Shown here piece after piece: positions 1 through 11,898 of a DNA stretch of 64,000 nucleotides. Each line of letters starts with the position of its first letter. Within the stretch, counting starts at the first letter, position 1. The stretch spans positions 1 to 64,000 of the forward strand of contig VKHL01000124.1 in assembly GCA_015146655.1 (NCBI GenBank). Reading direction: 5' to 3'. Below the pieces are notes generated by a model. It searched no databases and was not told the origin of the DNA. It worked only from the letters and a program-made list of their open reading frames with translations. The position numbers and the translations under genes are program-made. Source of the DNA: Ochromonas danica. Taxonomy: Eukaryota > Sar > Chrysophyceae > Chromulinales > Chromulinaceae.

Positions 1-49
1 TGGTGGTTTTAATGACAGTTTGTTTTTTGTTTTTAAAATTTCTGAACAT
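1..49 (-). CDS. start of an AT-rich ORF, cut by the window edge
   Basis: Reading the minus strand from the ATG at 49 there are 16 open codons rich in Lys, Asn and Thr before the window ends. It lies immediately beside the left 557-bp repeat, exactly as the 173-aa ORF at 1203-1724 lies beside the right one, and both begin with a similar Phe-Lys-rich stretch. I infer a second member of the same small-gene unit. Too little is visible to say more. Confidence 0.3.
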   Translation of the reverse strand, partial: MFRNFKNKKQTVIKTT

Positions 50-52
50 TGC

Positions 53-609
53 TATATATAATAATACTATATATTTTAATTTCTTTAAATTAGTTTTTAT
101 TAATTAAATTATTTTATAAAAGAATTGTTCTATATATTTTTAATTTTTTTAGAAACCCGGGCCATCATTATTTAAGGATATAAATATCCTTAAATAATTC
201 TTCCCACCAAGCCCGGTGTGCCTTAATCCATTCCTTCATCCCCTTCTCACAATCAATGATTGTTGCGATGCCAAGGAATGGGGCACGCTAACGCTCTAAA
301 TATTTTTAATTTTATTAGAAAACATAACCATCAGCCATCAAGTCCAGCCAGTCCAGCCATTCCAGCCAGTCCAGCCATTTTTGTTTGAAAGTTTTTGGGA
401 GTTGTGGTTTTGGGTTATTTGATTTTTCAATTTTTGATAATGGGAATAGTTGGAATGATTGGAATAGTTGGAATAATATAAATAATATGAATATATAGTA
501 TTAGTATATATAAGTTATTATATTCTTTATTTATTTTATTAATTTAATGAAAACTATTTAAAGAAATATTATTTTATTAAATATATAGATTAATTAAGTT
601 TTCAATTTA
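53..609. repeat. left copy of a 557-bp direct repeat
   Basis: This block matches 1733-2289 at a constant offset of 1680 bp, with only a few substitutions. It contains a perfect 14-bp-arm hairpin (168-197), a nested stem structure (218-286), a CCAG-rich minisatellite (about 334-378) and four 9-bp units of the type GGAATAGTT (about 443-478). It has no clear TG...CA ends. Each copy abuts the start codon of a minus-strand ORF, so it may be a shared upstream region rather than a long terminal repeat. Confidence 0.85.
168..286. other. nested hairpin/structured element, copy 1
   Basis: Perfect palindrome at 168-197: 14-bp arms around a 2-nt loop. It is followed by a nested fold in which 218-222 can pair with 282-286, 228-236 with 273-281 (9 bp) and 249-255 with 257-263 (7 bp, 1-nt loop). 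The whole element is identical in the second repeat copy. It could be a structured RNA or a DNA cruciform; no known family is recognised. Confidence 0.6.
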
Positions 610-665
610 AAGAAGTTTATAATTTTTGGTTAAGTTGGAATAGGGCTATGCCCGTTTCACACCCC

Positions 666-890
666 TTAAACCCTTGTGGTTTTGATTCGTGTGTGTGGAC
701 AAGAGGCGACAAAGTCAGCTACAACTCGGAACGGTATAGAATGACCAGGATAGAAGTGGTTCAAGGCTAACCAGGTACGTCTAGCACCAAGGTGCCCCAT
801 TCTGCCTCCATGTACTGAAGTAAGTACTTTGCTAATCGTTGCATTTACGTCAATAGGAGAAGGAGACTTGAGGCGGGATTCAGGTACCAA
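666..890 (-). mobile_element. retroelement integrase fragment (fossil)
   Basis: A short minus-strand stretch encodes a pattern like the N-terminal zinc-binding region of retroelement integrases (His...GHLG...T...FYPG...V..FV..CP). It is an isolated, broken piece of an LTR-type or related integrase-bearing element; no reverse transcriptase, capsid or clear terminal repeats were recognised nearby. Its upstream end overlaps the left arm of the 870-1271 inverted repeat. Confidence 0.5.
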
Positions 891-1271
891 TTAAAGAAAC
901 TGAGGAATTGTCAGTTAAAAGAAGATGAGAACCTTTAAAAGAAGAACAGGTGAGAGAGTCGGAGATTTTCCTTCTCTCTCGTATATTAAGGTGATTTACC
1001 TTAATATAATAGTTGTAGGGGAACAGACGTTAATTACAATAAAAGATTCTAAATACATGACAAAGTCTGCACCCTACATATTTACATAACTACAGAGAAA
1101 AAGCTTAAATAAAGTTAAGGAAATACGTAAATGCAATAAGGGTTGCAGGCAACACTACAACGAGAGAGAAGGAAAATCTCCGACTCTCTCACCTGTTCTT
1201 CTTTAAAGGTTCTCATCTTCTTTTAACTGACAATTCCTCAGTTTCTTTAATTGGTACCTGAATCCCGCCTC
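870..1271. repeat. 113-bp inverted repeat around a 177-bp spacer
   Basis: 870-982 is the reverse complement of 1160-1271 apart from one inserted base. The right arm includes the last codons of the 173-aa ORF, so the left arm is an inverted copy of that ORF's 3' end and downstream flank. Transcribed, it would form a long hairpin. Confidence 0.85.
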
Positions 1272-1724
1272 ATTTCTCATATAATTCACCAACAAATTTA
1301 TATCGTGTTGTGTTTCATAATCATTAATTTTTGATAATGGTAAAAGTTGTTTTTGTTGTTCAGTTAATGCTTTATGAGATTTCTCTTTTAATATTAGCAA
1401 ATACAAAATTAAAAAATTATTAATTGGAATATCAGATTTAAAATAAATGTTTAGTTTATCACAATACAAAAATATATAACTTCCAACAACAATTAAATTA
1501 TCTTTTATATGCTTATTATAAATTCCCATTCTATCAGTTTTATAAGTTGTTGTTTTGTTTGAAAGTGTAATCAGTTCATCTAATGTTAATAATATGTTAT
1601 TGTTAATATATTTACTTATTTCTTCTTTGTTTGTTTCTATATCGTATGTTTCTTTAACCTTTTTTTCACATTGTTTAACAACTTCAACTTTTTTGATTTC
1701 TTGAGTTTTAAATAAATTTGACAT
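1203..1724 (-). CDS. AT-rich hypothetical protein, 173 aa
   Basis: An intact ORF from the ATG at 1724, rich in Lys, Asn, Ile and Leu. The first third is charged; the middle has a hydrophobic stretch near residues 78-88 and a second near 102-112. No family is recognised. Its A+T content is far above that of the host genes further right, and its upstream region is the right copy of the 557-bp repeat. Its 3' end is part of a perfect-looking inverted repeat. It may belong to an integrated foreign element, but nothing proves expression. Confidence 0.45.
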   Translation of the reverse strand: MSNLFKTQEIKKVEVVKQCEKKVKETYDIETNKEEISKYINNNILLTLDELITLSNKTTTYKTDRMGIYNKHIKDNLIVVGSYIFLYCDKLNIYFKSDIPINNFLILYLLILKEKSHKALTEQQKQLLPLSKINDYETQHDINLLVNYMRNEAGFRYQLKKLRNCQLKEDENL

Positions 1725-1732
1725 TTATGGTT

Positions 1733-2289
1733 TATATATAATAATACTATATATTTTAATTTCTTTAAATTAGTTTTTATTAATTAAATTATTTTATAAA
1801 AGAATTGTTCTATATATTTTTAATTTTTTTAGAAACCCGGGCCATCATTATTTAAGGATATAAATATCCTTAAATAATTCTTCCCACCAAGCCCGGTGTG
1901 CCTTAATCCATTCCTTCATCCCCTTCTCACAATCAATGATTGTTGCGATGCCAAGGAATGGGGCACGCTAACGCTCTAAATATTTTTAATTTTATTAGAA
2001 AACATAACCATCAGCCAGCCAGTCCAGCCAGTCCAGTCATTCCAGCCAGTCCAGCCATTTTTGTTTGAAAGTTTTTGGGAGTTGTGGTTTTGGGTTATTT
2101 GATTTTTCAATTTTTGATAATGGGAATAGTTGGAATGATTGGAATAGTTGGAATAATATAAATAATATGAATATATAGTATTAGTATATATAAGTTATTA
2201 TATTCTTTATTTATTTTATTAATTTAATGAAAACTATTTAAAGAAATATTATTTTATTATATATATAGAGTTATTAAGTTTTCAATTTA
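1733..2289. repeat. right copy of the 557-bp direct repeat
   Basis: Near-identical to 53-609. Differences are confined to a few bases in the CCAG-rich minisatellite and the last 20 bp. It lies 9 bp upstream of the ATG at 1724. Confidence 0.85.
1848..1966. other. nested hairpin/structured element, copy 2
   Basis: Identical counterpart of 168-286, offset by 1680 bp, with the same palindrome and nested stems. Confidence 0.6.
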
Positions 2290-3343
2290 CTATTAAGAAT
2301 AACCCTTACGGGTTATTGTGATTGATATTTTCAATTATAAATAATTGAAAACAATATAAGGTTGTTCCAGTTCCGCTTCGCTACACCTACACAACCCAAT
2401 CAAGTTTAGATCAGCCTAAGGCTTAAATTTACAAGCAATTGGAAATGGGCTTTGCCCTATTCCACACCCCCTTCAAGCTTGCTTGTTGTTTCGTGTGTGT
2501 GTCACTTCGCCTGAGCTTGCTTCAGAGTAAGGCCATTTCTCATGACGCCATGGGGCAATAAGTCGCATGTAGATGGCGGACGCGACACATGACTGTTGTG
2601 TAATCGTGTGTTTGTGTCTCCTGTATGAGCACCGCATTCTTGATAAAAAAGGATAAGAGATAAGTGATCTTATTCCGCAATTATCAAGAATCTCATCTCT
2701 TATCCTTATTAATCAAGAATGCGGTGCTCATACAGGACACACACACACACACACACACGATCACACAACAACAGTCATGTCTTTGGCATGTCTAGCAAAC
2801 TCAGGTTTACTAACAGTAGACTAGAGGAAAGAGTGTTGTATAACCTCTAGACTAATACAGAGACTGCCTAGTGCTGGCTGAGAGGTCTCTTCTCTTCATA
2901 GATGAAAGAAGAACCAAAAGAAAGATTTCTTCAGCATCATATGTCAATAGCATACTATCATACAATAGCATATAAACCATCAGACTACCACCAGTACTGT
3001 GCTGTGTTACATCTTGCCATTATGGAGTAAATCTCAGTGGTTAGTGAGGTGGGCCACGTGTGGTGTTAGCTTCCCTACCCTTACAAGAAGACTAATCATC
3101 GCTTGAAACATCGAAAACTTCATCTTTTAATCATATCATCAAACCCTTGATTGATATTGCATCATCTGTTAAGAGTTGCTTCAGCATGGTGAATAGGCTT
3201 TACAAATCATCAATCTAGACTTTTCATCTCCTCACCTCACCTCACCTCACCTCACCTCACAGACTGCAATCATCCAATGTCGATCTTGTCAGACAATCAT
3301 CAGAATTGCTGTTTGTTATTGTGATTGTTGTAAGTGAGAAGCA
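2290..3343. other. intergenic region with hairpins
   Basis: No convincing gene. It contains a short hairpin (AATAACCC, TTAC, GGGTTATT at 2298-2317), the long inverted repeat listed separately (2587-2780), a CA microsatellite at about 2738-2758, and a (CTCAC)n run at about 3231-3260 shortly before the F-box-like gene. Confidence 0.6.
2587..2780. repeat. long inverted repeat / foldback
   Basis: The left arm (about 2587-2670) and right arm (about 2695-2780) are near-perfect reverse complements around a short AT-rich loop. The right arm holds an expanded CA run. It resembles a foldback MITE or a hairpin RNA precursor; no transposase or clear target duplication was seen. Confidence 0.75.
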
Positions 3344-4993
3344 ATGAGTGTTATTTGGCAGTTACCAGGAGATATTCTTCACAGTGTTTATAGCGAGTGG
3401 TTGGGATGGAAGGATGTGTCAAGATTGGATGTAGCCTGTGTGGGCAAGAGTGATCGAGAAGTGTGGTTGACTTCTTTGACTGACCTTAGGATATTCAATG
3501 CATTAGGCATTAATAGGGTTTCAGATGGTAAATTGAGGTTATTGTACATTTGGCTGAAGAGTCGCAGGGTATTTTGTGTGGAAGATTTCCCTGTTAGTGT
3601 GAATGTGTTAGAAGATCTTATGGTGGGAGGGTTAGACATGGAATCCTATTATCCTGCTCTTCGCTCTTTTCATATAAGTAGAGGGAGTGGTATTAAAAGC
3701 AACCCTGATGTTGATGAGGTGAAGGATAATCTGTCTGACTTCTTGAGTCATTGTCATAGTCTAGAGGGAGTGGCAATGACGATAAAGGATGATGACAGTT
3801 ATTTCAATGTTGTGTTAGGAGTGTTGGTCGAGAAATTGAGAGAGAATTCTCTCGTCAAGATATCTCTACCGCATCAGCTGCACAGCAGCTTGACACTCCA
3901 TGAAAGTCAATTGTTGATGGTAACTCTTTTGACAAAGCATGCCTGCAGCTTACGAGATCTGAGTCTTAATGCGATGAGATTGGATTTGTTCTTCTCCTCA
4001 CTTATTAAGAATGAAGTTCATCTGAGGGTGTTGGATGTCTTTGTTGTTGACGATCTTTCTGAAAATGTTTTGTTGAATATTTCTTCTCATTTGATATCCT
4101 ATCTGTCATCAGCTGGAGACTTATTAGAGAGTCTGAAGGTTGATAGGTGGCCGGGGTACTACAAAATCGATGATATTTTAGTCTCAGCGGCGACATCGTG
4201 TCCAAAGTTGACTCGCTTAGAGCTTAATGGTGGGGATACATGCAGCATGGAGAAAGTGCGTCTCCTCTATGAACAATGCCCATATCTCCAGGATGTGTGT
4301 ATTCCTCGTACTATTGACACAAATGTGGTAAGGAAGAGTATGACTATATATGTGAAAGGTTCCAATGATGATTGGGCAGTTTGTTTATCTCATGCATTAA
4401 GAAGAAGACAGTTCAAGAAAGTGACTTTAATTCTAATAGGATGCTACTATCATTCAGTCGTCAATCTGAAGTCCATGCTGGAACCATATGAGATTTGTTT
4501 ATCTGTGGAAACATCTGACGACTCTTTTATCTCCTTACTACAGGATCTTCCCCATTTGAGCAGTTTATACCTGGGCCTGAGTTTTTGCCAACTCTACCTT
4601 GACGCTACATTGACAACCATCGTCACACAGCACACGAAGCGGCTGACAGAGTTACTAATGGAGTTTGATGATGCGGACCTGAATAGTGATGGCCCCAGGG
4701 TTTATGACAAGCGGATGAGTGACTTGATCAAGACATGTCAGTTGCTTGAGAGGTTAAAAATGCCTTGTGATGGATTGGAGAGTCTTGTGGCAATATCGAA
4801 GCACTCCAGCCTGAGAATTGTAGATCTAACTATGACTGAATCAGTTCCTATAAAGATGTTAGATGGATTGCTGCTGAATGATAAAGTGACATTACCTTCC
4901 AGTTTGGTAAGAGCGTGTATCAGAAAACGCAACTACTATTATGAGTTCGATGAGAACATACCTTGTCACTGGAGCAAACAAAAGCTGTATTGA
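3344..4993 (+). CDS. F-box/leucine-rich-repeat-like protein, 549 aa
   Basis: A single-exon gene. Residues about 5-50 have an F-box-like pattern (LPGDIL..VYSEWL..KDVSRLD.AC), followed by irregular Leu-rich segments with CPKLTRLEL-type and CPYLQDV-type repeats of the kind found in F-box LRR proteins, to about residue 500. Such proteins usually recruit substrates to SCF ubiquitin ligases; that role is inferred from family resemblance only. Fragments of related genes occur on the plus strand between the ankyrin genes at 16.6-17.1 kb and 21.2-22.4 kb, so this may be the intact member of a local family. It has no visible introns, and the start is the first ATG in frame. Confidence 0.7.
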   Translation: MSVIWQLPGDILHSVYSEWLGWKDVSRLDVACVGKSDREVWLTSLTDLRIFNALGINRVSDGKLRLLYIWLKSRRVFCVEDFPVSVNVLEDLMVGGLDMESYYPALRSFHISRGSGIKSNPDVDEVKDNLSDFLSHCHSLEGVAMTIKDDDSYFNVVLGVLVEKLRENSLVKISLPHQLHSSLTLHESQLLMVTLLTKHACSLRDLSLNAMRLDLFFSSLIKNEVHLRVLDVFVVDDLSENVLLNISSHLISYLSSAGDLLESLKVDRWPGYYKIDDILVSAATSCPKLTRLELNGGDTCSMEKVRLLYEQCPYLQDVCIPRTIDTNVVRKSMTIYVKGSNDDWAVCLSHALRRRQFKKVTLILIGCYYHSVVNLKSMLEPYEICLSVETSDDSFISLLQDLPHLSSLYLGLSFCQLYLDATLTTIVTQHTKRLTELLMEFDDADLNSDGPRVYDKRMSDLIKTCQLLERLKMPCDGLESLVAISKHSSLRIVDLTMTESVPIKMLDGLLLNDKVTLPSSLVRACIRKRNYYYEFDENIPCHWSKQKLY

Positions 4994-6827
<1,834 letters not shown>

Positions 6828-7784
6828 TCGATCATCTCTTCTCCTACCACTACACCTTGTCTTGTTGTTTATATCTTACTATATGATAGTATGAGTGAGT
6901 CCTACCCTGTCAGTCAGTCAGTCAGTCTGCAGACCACTACACACTACCTCCCCCCACCACTACCTCTATAACTACTACCCCTTAACTTAATATGGTAATT
7001 AACACGAATTAGTTTTAAAGGATTCATTGATAGTTTAGCTAGTGTAGGTCATGTTTTCACAGCAGAAGAGAAGACTTGACTGGACTACAGTACAGTACGG
7101 TATAGTACATACTTTAGCAGTATAGGCTATGTAACCACTACTGCTAGACTTCTGGATCACTCCTCCTCTACACAGTACAAGATGAACAACACACACACAC
7201 ACACACAGCTTCTCTTCTACTGTAAGAGGTGTTCTAGTAGGGCTCTATTAGGTGGTGGTCGTCTATCGTCTATATACTGTATCTGCTGTCACTACTGTAA
7301 CTACTGTCTACTTAGTTAGTTAAGTTAGCTAGTCTACTGTAGTGAGAAGAAGAAGAAGAAGAAGAAGAAGAAGAAGCTGTCTGACTAGACTAGACTAGAC
7401 TAGACTAGATCAAGTAGACCAGACCACTGTAAGCAGACTACAGTAAGTAGACCACTGTAAGTAGACTACACTGGTACAGCAGTAGCTTAACTAACCTTAC
7501 AGACCAACAACAGGCTAGTACTACTAATAGCAGTCGAGGAAGTTGTCCACATTGGCAAGTATCTTTTCATCAATTTATTGTTACTATTATTAATATATTA
7601 TATTGTTATATTATTATTGTTATGCAATGGGTTCGTGCATAGCATAGCATAACATAACAATGGCATCAGAGATGATCAAACAGTAGAAGATGACGTAGAA
7701 GAAGCAGACTAGAAGTAGCAGGGGTAGGTAGGAAGGTAGGTAGGTAAGGATAGTTATTGTAGTAAGTAACCGTTGATATCCTCT
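6828..7784. other. convergent 3' spacer between H3 and PGK
   Basis: No gene seen. Several microsatellites: GTCA repeats near 6909-6927, CA near 7190-7206, GAA near 7346-7374, and TAGAC repeats near 7388-7410. A TTAACTTAA near-match to the promoter-like motif lies at 6982-6990. Confidence 0.5.
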
Positions 7785-10170
7785 TTAAGCAGCAGCAGTA
7801 GCAGTAGAGGTAGTGGTAGCATTATCATCAACAGCAGGATCTAAAGCAGCAATACCAGGTAGCACTTTGCCTTCTAACAACTCTAAAGAAGCTCCACCTC
7901 CTGTAGAGATATGAGACATCTTCTCTGCTAAGCCTGCCTTCTCCACCGCTGCCACTGAGTCTCCACCCCCAATGATCGTCGTTACCTGCTTCTCTGTCGT
8001 TAACTTAGCAAGAATCTCCGCTACCGCATTGGTTCCTTTGGCAAAAGTTGGGAATTCAAATACACCCATAGGACCATTCCATAAGATCATTTGACAATCA
8101 GATAATACCTTTTCAATCTGATGAATAGTCTTTGGTCCAATATCTAATCCCATCCATCCATCAGGTATACCACCACTACCTCCTTCAACATCAACTTCAA
8201 CATCAACAACTTGTACTTCAGCATCATTAGCAAATCGATTAGCAATGACAACATCATCCGCTAGAATCAATTCAACATTTCTCTCTTTTGCTAATGTTTC
8301 TAATCGTCTAGCAAGATCTAATTGATCATCTTCTACTAATGAATTACCTATCTTCCATCCACGTGCTTTCAGAAAGGTAAAGACCATACCACCTCCTAAG
8401 ACTAACTTGTCTACCTTATCCTCTAATAACGTCTCAATCACTGTAATCTTAGATGATACCTTTGATCCACCTATAATAGCTGCAAAAGGACGTCTACTTG
8501 ATGGTAATGGTGATTCAATCATACCTTGTAGATAGGTTAACTCTTTCTCTAAGAGAAATCCTGCTACTGCTGGATGTAGATAGGCGGCCACCCCCTCGGT
8601 AGAGGCATGTGCACGGTGTGCAGTACCAAAGGCATCATTCACATACAAGTCAGCATTGCTAGCTAATGCTTGAGCAAAGGAAGGATCATTCTTCTCTTCT
8701 TCAGGGTAGAAACGAACATTCTCTAATAGAGCTACCTCTCCTTCCTTCATAGCTTGACTAGCCGCGGCTACTGACAATCCTTTACAATCAGGTACTAACG
8801 GTACATTACATTGAAGTAACCTGGATAGCCTCTCTGCGATAGGAGCAAGAGAGTATTTAGCTTCATATCCACCACCTTTAGGACGACCTAGATGAGAGGC
8901 TAGTAGCACCTTAGCACCTCTCTGTCGAAGGTAGTTGATAGTAGGTAGTGAAGCTCGAATACGAGTATCATCTGTGATGACTACCCCATTGAGAGGGACG
9001 TTGAGATCACAGCGAACAAGCACTCTACCATATCATGTCATTATCATTAGCAAAGGTGTAGCAGTAGGGGGGAAGGGGAAAGGGGGACAGAAGGGGTACT
9101 TACCGCTTTCCCTTAAGGTCAGCCTCAGTCAAGGAAGCTAGAGATCTAGTCACCATCATACAACACACCCGCATAAGAGGTATAATATAGTGTGTGTGAG
9201 AGAGAGGTAGTACTATTATTACCTGCGCGGGACAGTCTTCACTCTAGCAGGGGGCTGCTGTATGAGAGGGGGCCAGCGACCAGGCTCTGCTACTCCAGCA
9301 TAGCCTCGACTCGTCACTCCCGGGTAGTCGATACTACTCTTATCCAGTGCGGTAGTAGTAGCAGGAGGAGGAGGAGGGTGGACTACGAGCTTCTTAGAGG
9401 CTTCTTTGAGTTCTTTAATGCGATCCTCTGCATACTTACGAGCTTGAGCTAGCTTGTCAGCTGAAGTGATACGAGGAGTTGCTACTGGAATAGAAGAAGA
9501 GATAGAAGAAGTCAATCGTGTCGTCTCCTCTACCACTGTGTTAGTACTAGTAGTAGCAGCAGCAGCAGGAGGAGGAGGAGAGGTAGTAACAGCAGCTGGC
9601 ACCTGAGCGGGTATGGTGGTAATTATTCTTGACACAACAGGTTTGGTTAGACCTGTGACACTGGCAGCACTTACAGTGATGACCTCAGAGGAGGAGGAGG
9701 AGGAGGTGGAGGAGGAGGTCTTCTTCAAGGAGGAGGTAAAGGGTCTCTTCAGCCAGTCTAGGAGAGCTAGTAACAGAGAGAAGAAGCGGTCCTTGATCTT
9801 CGTCCAGAGAGACTTCTTCTCTCCTGCTTCTTCAATACTCACGAAGAGACGAGAGGAGGAGGAGGAGGAGCCTGAGGGGTAGCAGACAGTCTGTTAGGAG
9901 GAGCAGGAGGAGGTGGTGGGGTGGGGTGGAGGAGGAATTGTTACCTTTAGCTCCTGTAGTAGCTCTCCTAGCATGGGATGACACCAGCGAGGAGGTGGAG
10001 GAGGAGGAGGAGGAGGAGGGAGGTAAAGTGACTCTTCTCCGTGACCAAGCACCATTCACTCTCCCTCTAAGAGAAAGGGTAGTAGAGGTAGTGGTAGTAG
10101 TGAAAGCCCAGCAACAGTCCAGAGCACAACAAATAACAATTAATAACCCAAAGAAGAGTCTTCCTCTCAT
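7785..10170 (-). CDS. PGK: phosphoglycerate kinase, plastid type, with long N-terminal extension
   Basis: Four exons (10170-9945, 9871-9223, 9145-9104, 9024-7785) read in one frame as 718 aa. The last ~425 aa are a complete PGK that interconverts 1,3-bisphosphoglycerate and 3-phosphoglycerate: [44 protein letters not shown]-like WNGPMGVFE and the nucleotide-binding [14 protein letters not shown]. The sequence is of the cyanobacterial/plastid type. Residues 1-23 are a signal peptide ending CWAF, then Ser/Thr/Arg-rich sequence, matching bipartite plastid targeting. Between this and the kinase lie about 215 residues of Ser/Pro-rich and coiled-coil sequence that PGKs normally lack. An alternative is two genes: exon 2 reads into a stop right after its donor, and an ATG at 9174 could start a shorter PGK. 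The matching phases of all four exons favour one gene. Confidence 0.8.
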
Positions 10171-10523
10171 CTTATCTTGAGTTAGTCAGTTAGTCAGTTA
10201 GTCTACTAGAACAACAAAGAGAGAATGAGAGAAATGACACCAGACTAGACTAGACTAGAACAGCTTAGACTTGATAGACTGCTGCTTCTTACCTTCAAAT
10301 CTTCTTGCAACAACAACAGCACGAGCAGCACAGACACACAGACACAGTGACAGTTGTGGTAGTGGAAGAGTGAACTATTGTTGTGGTGCGTGGGAGAGAC
10401 ATGTTTGGTGGGGGAGAAGTAAAACACCCTTCAAACTGGTTTTTCGACTGCAAAGTGTTTATTTCGCGATCGTTGTTACCATCAGCATCAGCAGTGCAGC
10501 AGAATTGAAGAAGAAGAAGAAGA
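10171..10523. promoter_or_regulatory. divergent upstream region of PGK and a plus-strand ankyrin gene
   Basis: It holds GTTA/GTCA-type short repeats near 10180-10205. Around 10353-10372 there is a degenerate copy of the TTATTATTGTGGTGCGTG motif found also at 21463, 25364 and 39324. No coding sequence supported. Confidence 0.4.
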
Positions 10524-10956
10524 ATGGGAGAGAATAGAACGATGACAACAGTTGATACTACTACACAGTTTATGCTTCTCACAACTAATTCTCAGATTGA
10601 TGAGTTACGTTCAATGCTATTGACGACCATAGAAAGAGATTTGTCAGAGAGATTGGTCAACTCTGTGGAGGTGAGCAAAGAGACATCATCTGTGCTAATG
10701 CTAGTCTAATACCCCTCCCCCTCTCCTAATAATGTTATTGTGTTCAGGAAGAGTTGAAAACCCCTCTTATAATGGCAGGATGTTATAATGAAGATGTGTC
10801 TATAGCTCGTTTATTACTGCAAGAAGGAGCTGATGGCTATGCCACTGACCAGGTAGACTACTACTAGCACTATAGTAGTAGTATGGTAGTACTATAGTAG
10901 TAGTATGGTAGTACTATAGTAGTAGTATGGTAGTACTATAGTAGTAGTACCGTACA

Positions 10957-11020
<64 letters not shown>

Positions 11021-11538
11021 CTTATTGTAGTAAAGTACCTCTATGCTTCCTCTTCTTGATTCACAGCCATCTACTCTATCATATTCCGTTTCTTCAGGAA
11101 GGATGTAGTGTGCTATGGCGTAGTTGTCAAGTCTGTAATGCAGATCTCGTACATCTTCTCCTTCAATTACAATGCTGTGATATCAATGAAGCGAATCAGG
11201 TAGAAACAACTTCCCTAGACTACTAGATCTCTTTTAACTCTAACTCATCTGTTATTCTCTAGCTCGGATGGACTCCTTTACATCAAGCTGTTCTCATCGG
11301 CTCTGAGGCTCTTGTTCGAGAATTGCTTCAAATGCCTGGAATCCGTCCTCTACAAGAAGATCAGGTAGACCAGAGCATTACTTGACATCCTCAAATTATT
11401 ATTATGATACTATTGTTTGTTATGTGGAATTAGTTTGGAAGAACTCCCTTGTTCTATGCGAAGGTCTATGGAAGATCTTCAATAGCATCGATGATTGAAA
11501 TGAGAATCACATGGTTGGAAGACAGTTGGACATTGTGA
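10524..11538 (+). CDS. small ankyrin-repeat protein, about 186 aa
   Basis: Five exons (10524-10670, 10748-10852, 11098-11199, 11263-11364, 11434-11538), all phase 0, give a complete ORF. Exons 2 to 5 each encode one ankyrin-like repeat of 34-35 residues (GWTPLHQAV...LVRELLQ is the clearest). Ankyrin repeats mediate protein-protein binding; partners are unknown. The one-repeat-per-exon layout is the same as in the six large minus-strand genes further right, but the repeats are more diverged, there is no coiled coil, and the strand is opposite. Intron 2 contains a 22-bp minisatellite and CT/CA runs. Confidence 0.75.
10866..11019. repeat. minisatellite plus (CT)n and (CA)n
   Basis: About four copies of a 22-bp unit built on TAGTAGTATGGTAGTACTA, then a CT run from about 10957 and a CA run to 11019, inside intron 2 of the plus-strand ankyrin gene. 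Confidence 0.9.
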
Positions 11539-11898
11539 ATGACATGTTGACATGGTGTCATCAATCTTTCTATTTGTTTTCATGACTCTTATAGGATACT
11601 TTGTTCACATCGTATATCGACTAGTCTTGACATATTGCTGTTGTTGCTGTTATTGTGTCTTATTATGTGACATTTAAAATTACTAACTCATCTCATCACA
11701 TGGTAGTGATGGTAGTGAAAGAGAAAGTTATTGTGGTATTGATATGGATATGACGTGTTACATGACGTCATGGTCACACTTTAGTGAAGTTGAACTGTGT
11801 TATCGGTGGTCTCTGATAGGGTGAGGGTTGCTCCTCTCTGTAGTGGTCATCATAGGAGCACTGCTCTAGTTGAAGAGAAGGCGAGCCTTCAGTCACTG
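11539..11898. other. convergent 3' spacer
   Basis: Between the ankyrin gene and the small minus-strand gene. No gene, repeat or structured element recognised. Confidence 0.5.

Noticed and set aside
53-2289. The two 557-bp repeats as long terminal repeats of one retroelement
   Set aside because: No TG...CA ends, primer site or internal polymerase seen, and both copies abut similar ORF starts. A shared upstream region fits better, though an element origin is not excluded.
9613-10180. Plus-strand Glu-rich ORFs opposite the PGK leader
   Set aside because: They mirror Ser-rich coding sequence on the other strand; no independent start, splice or homology support.
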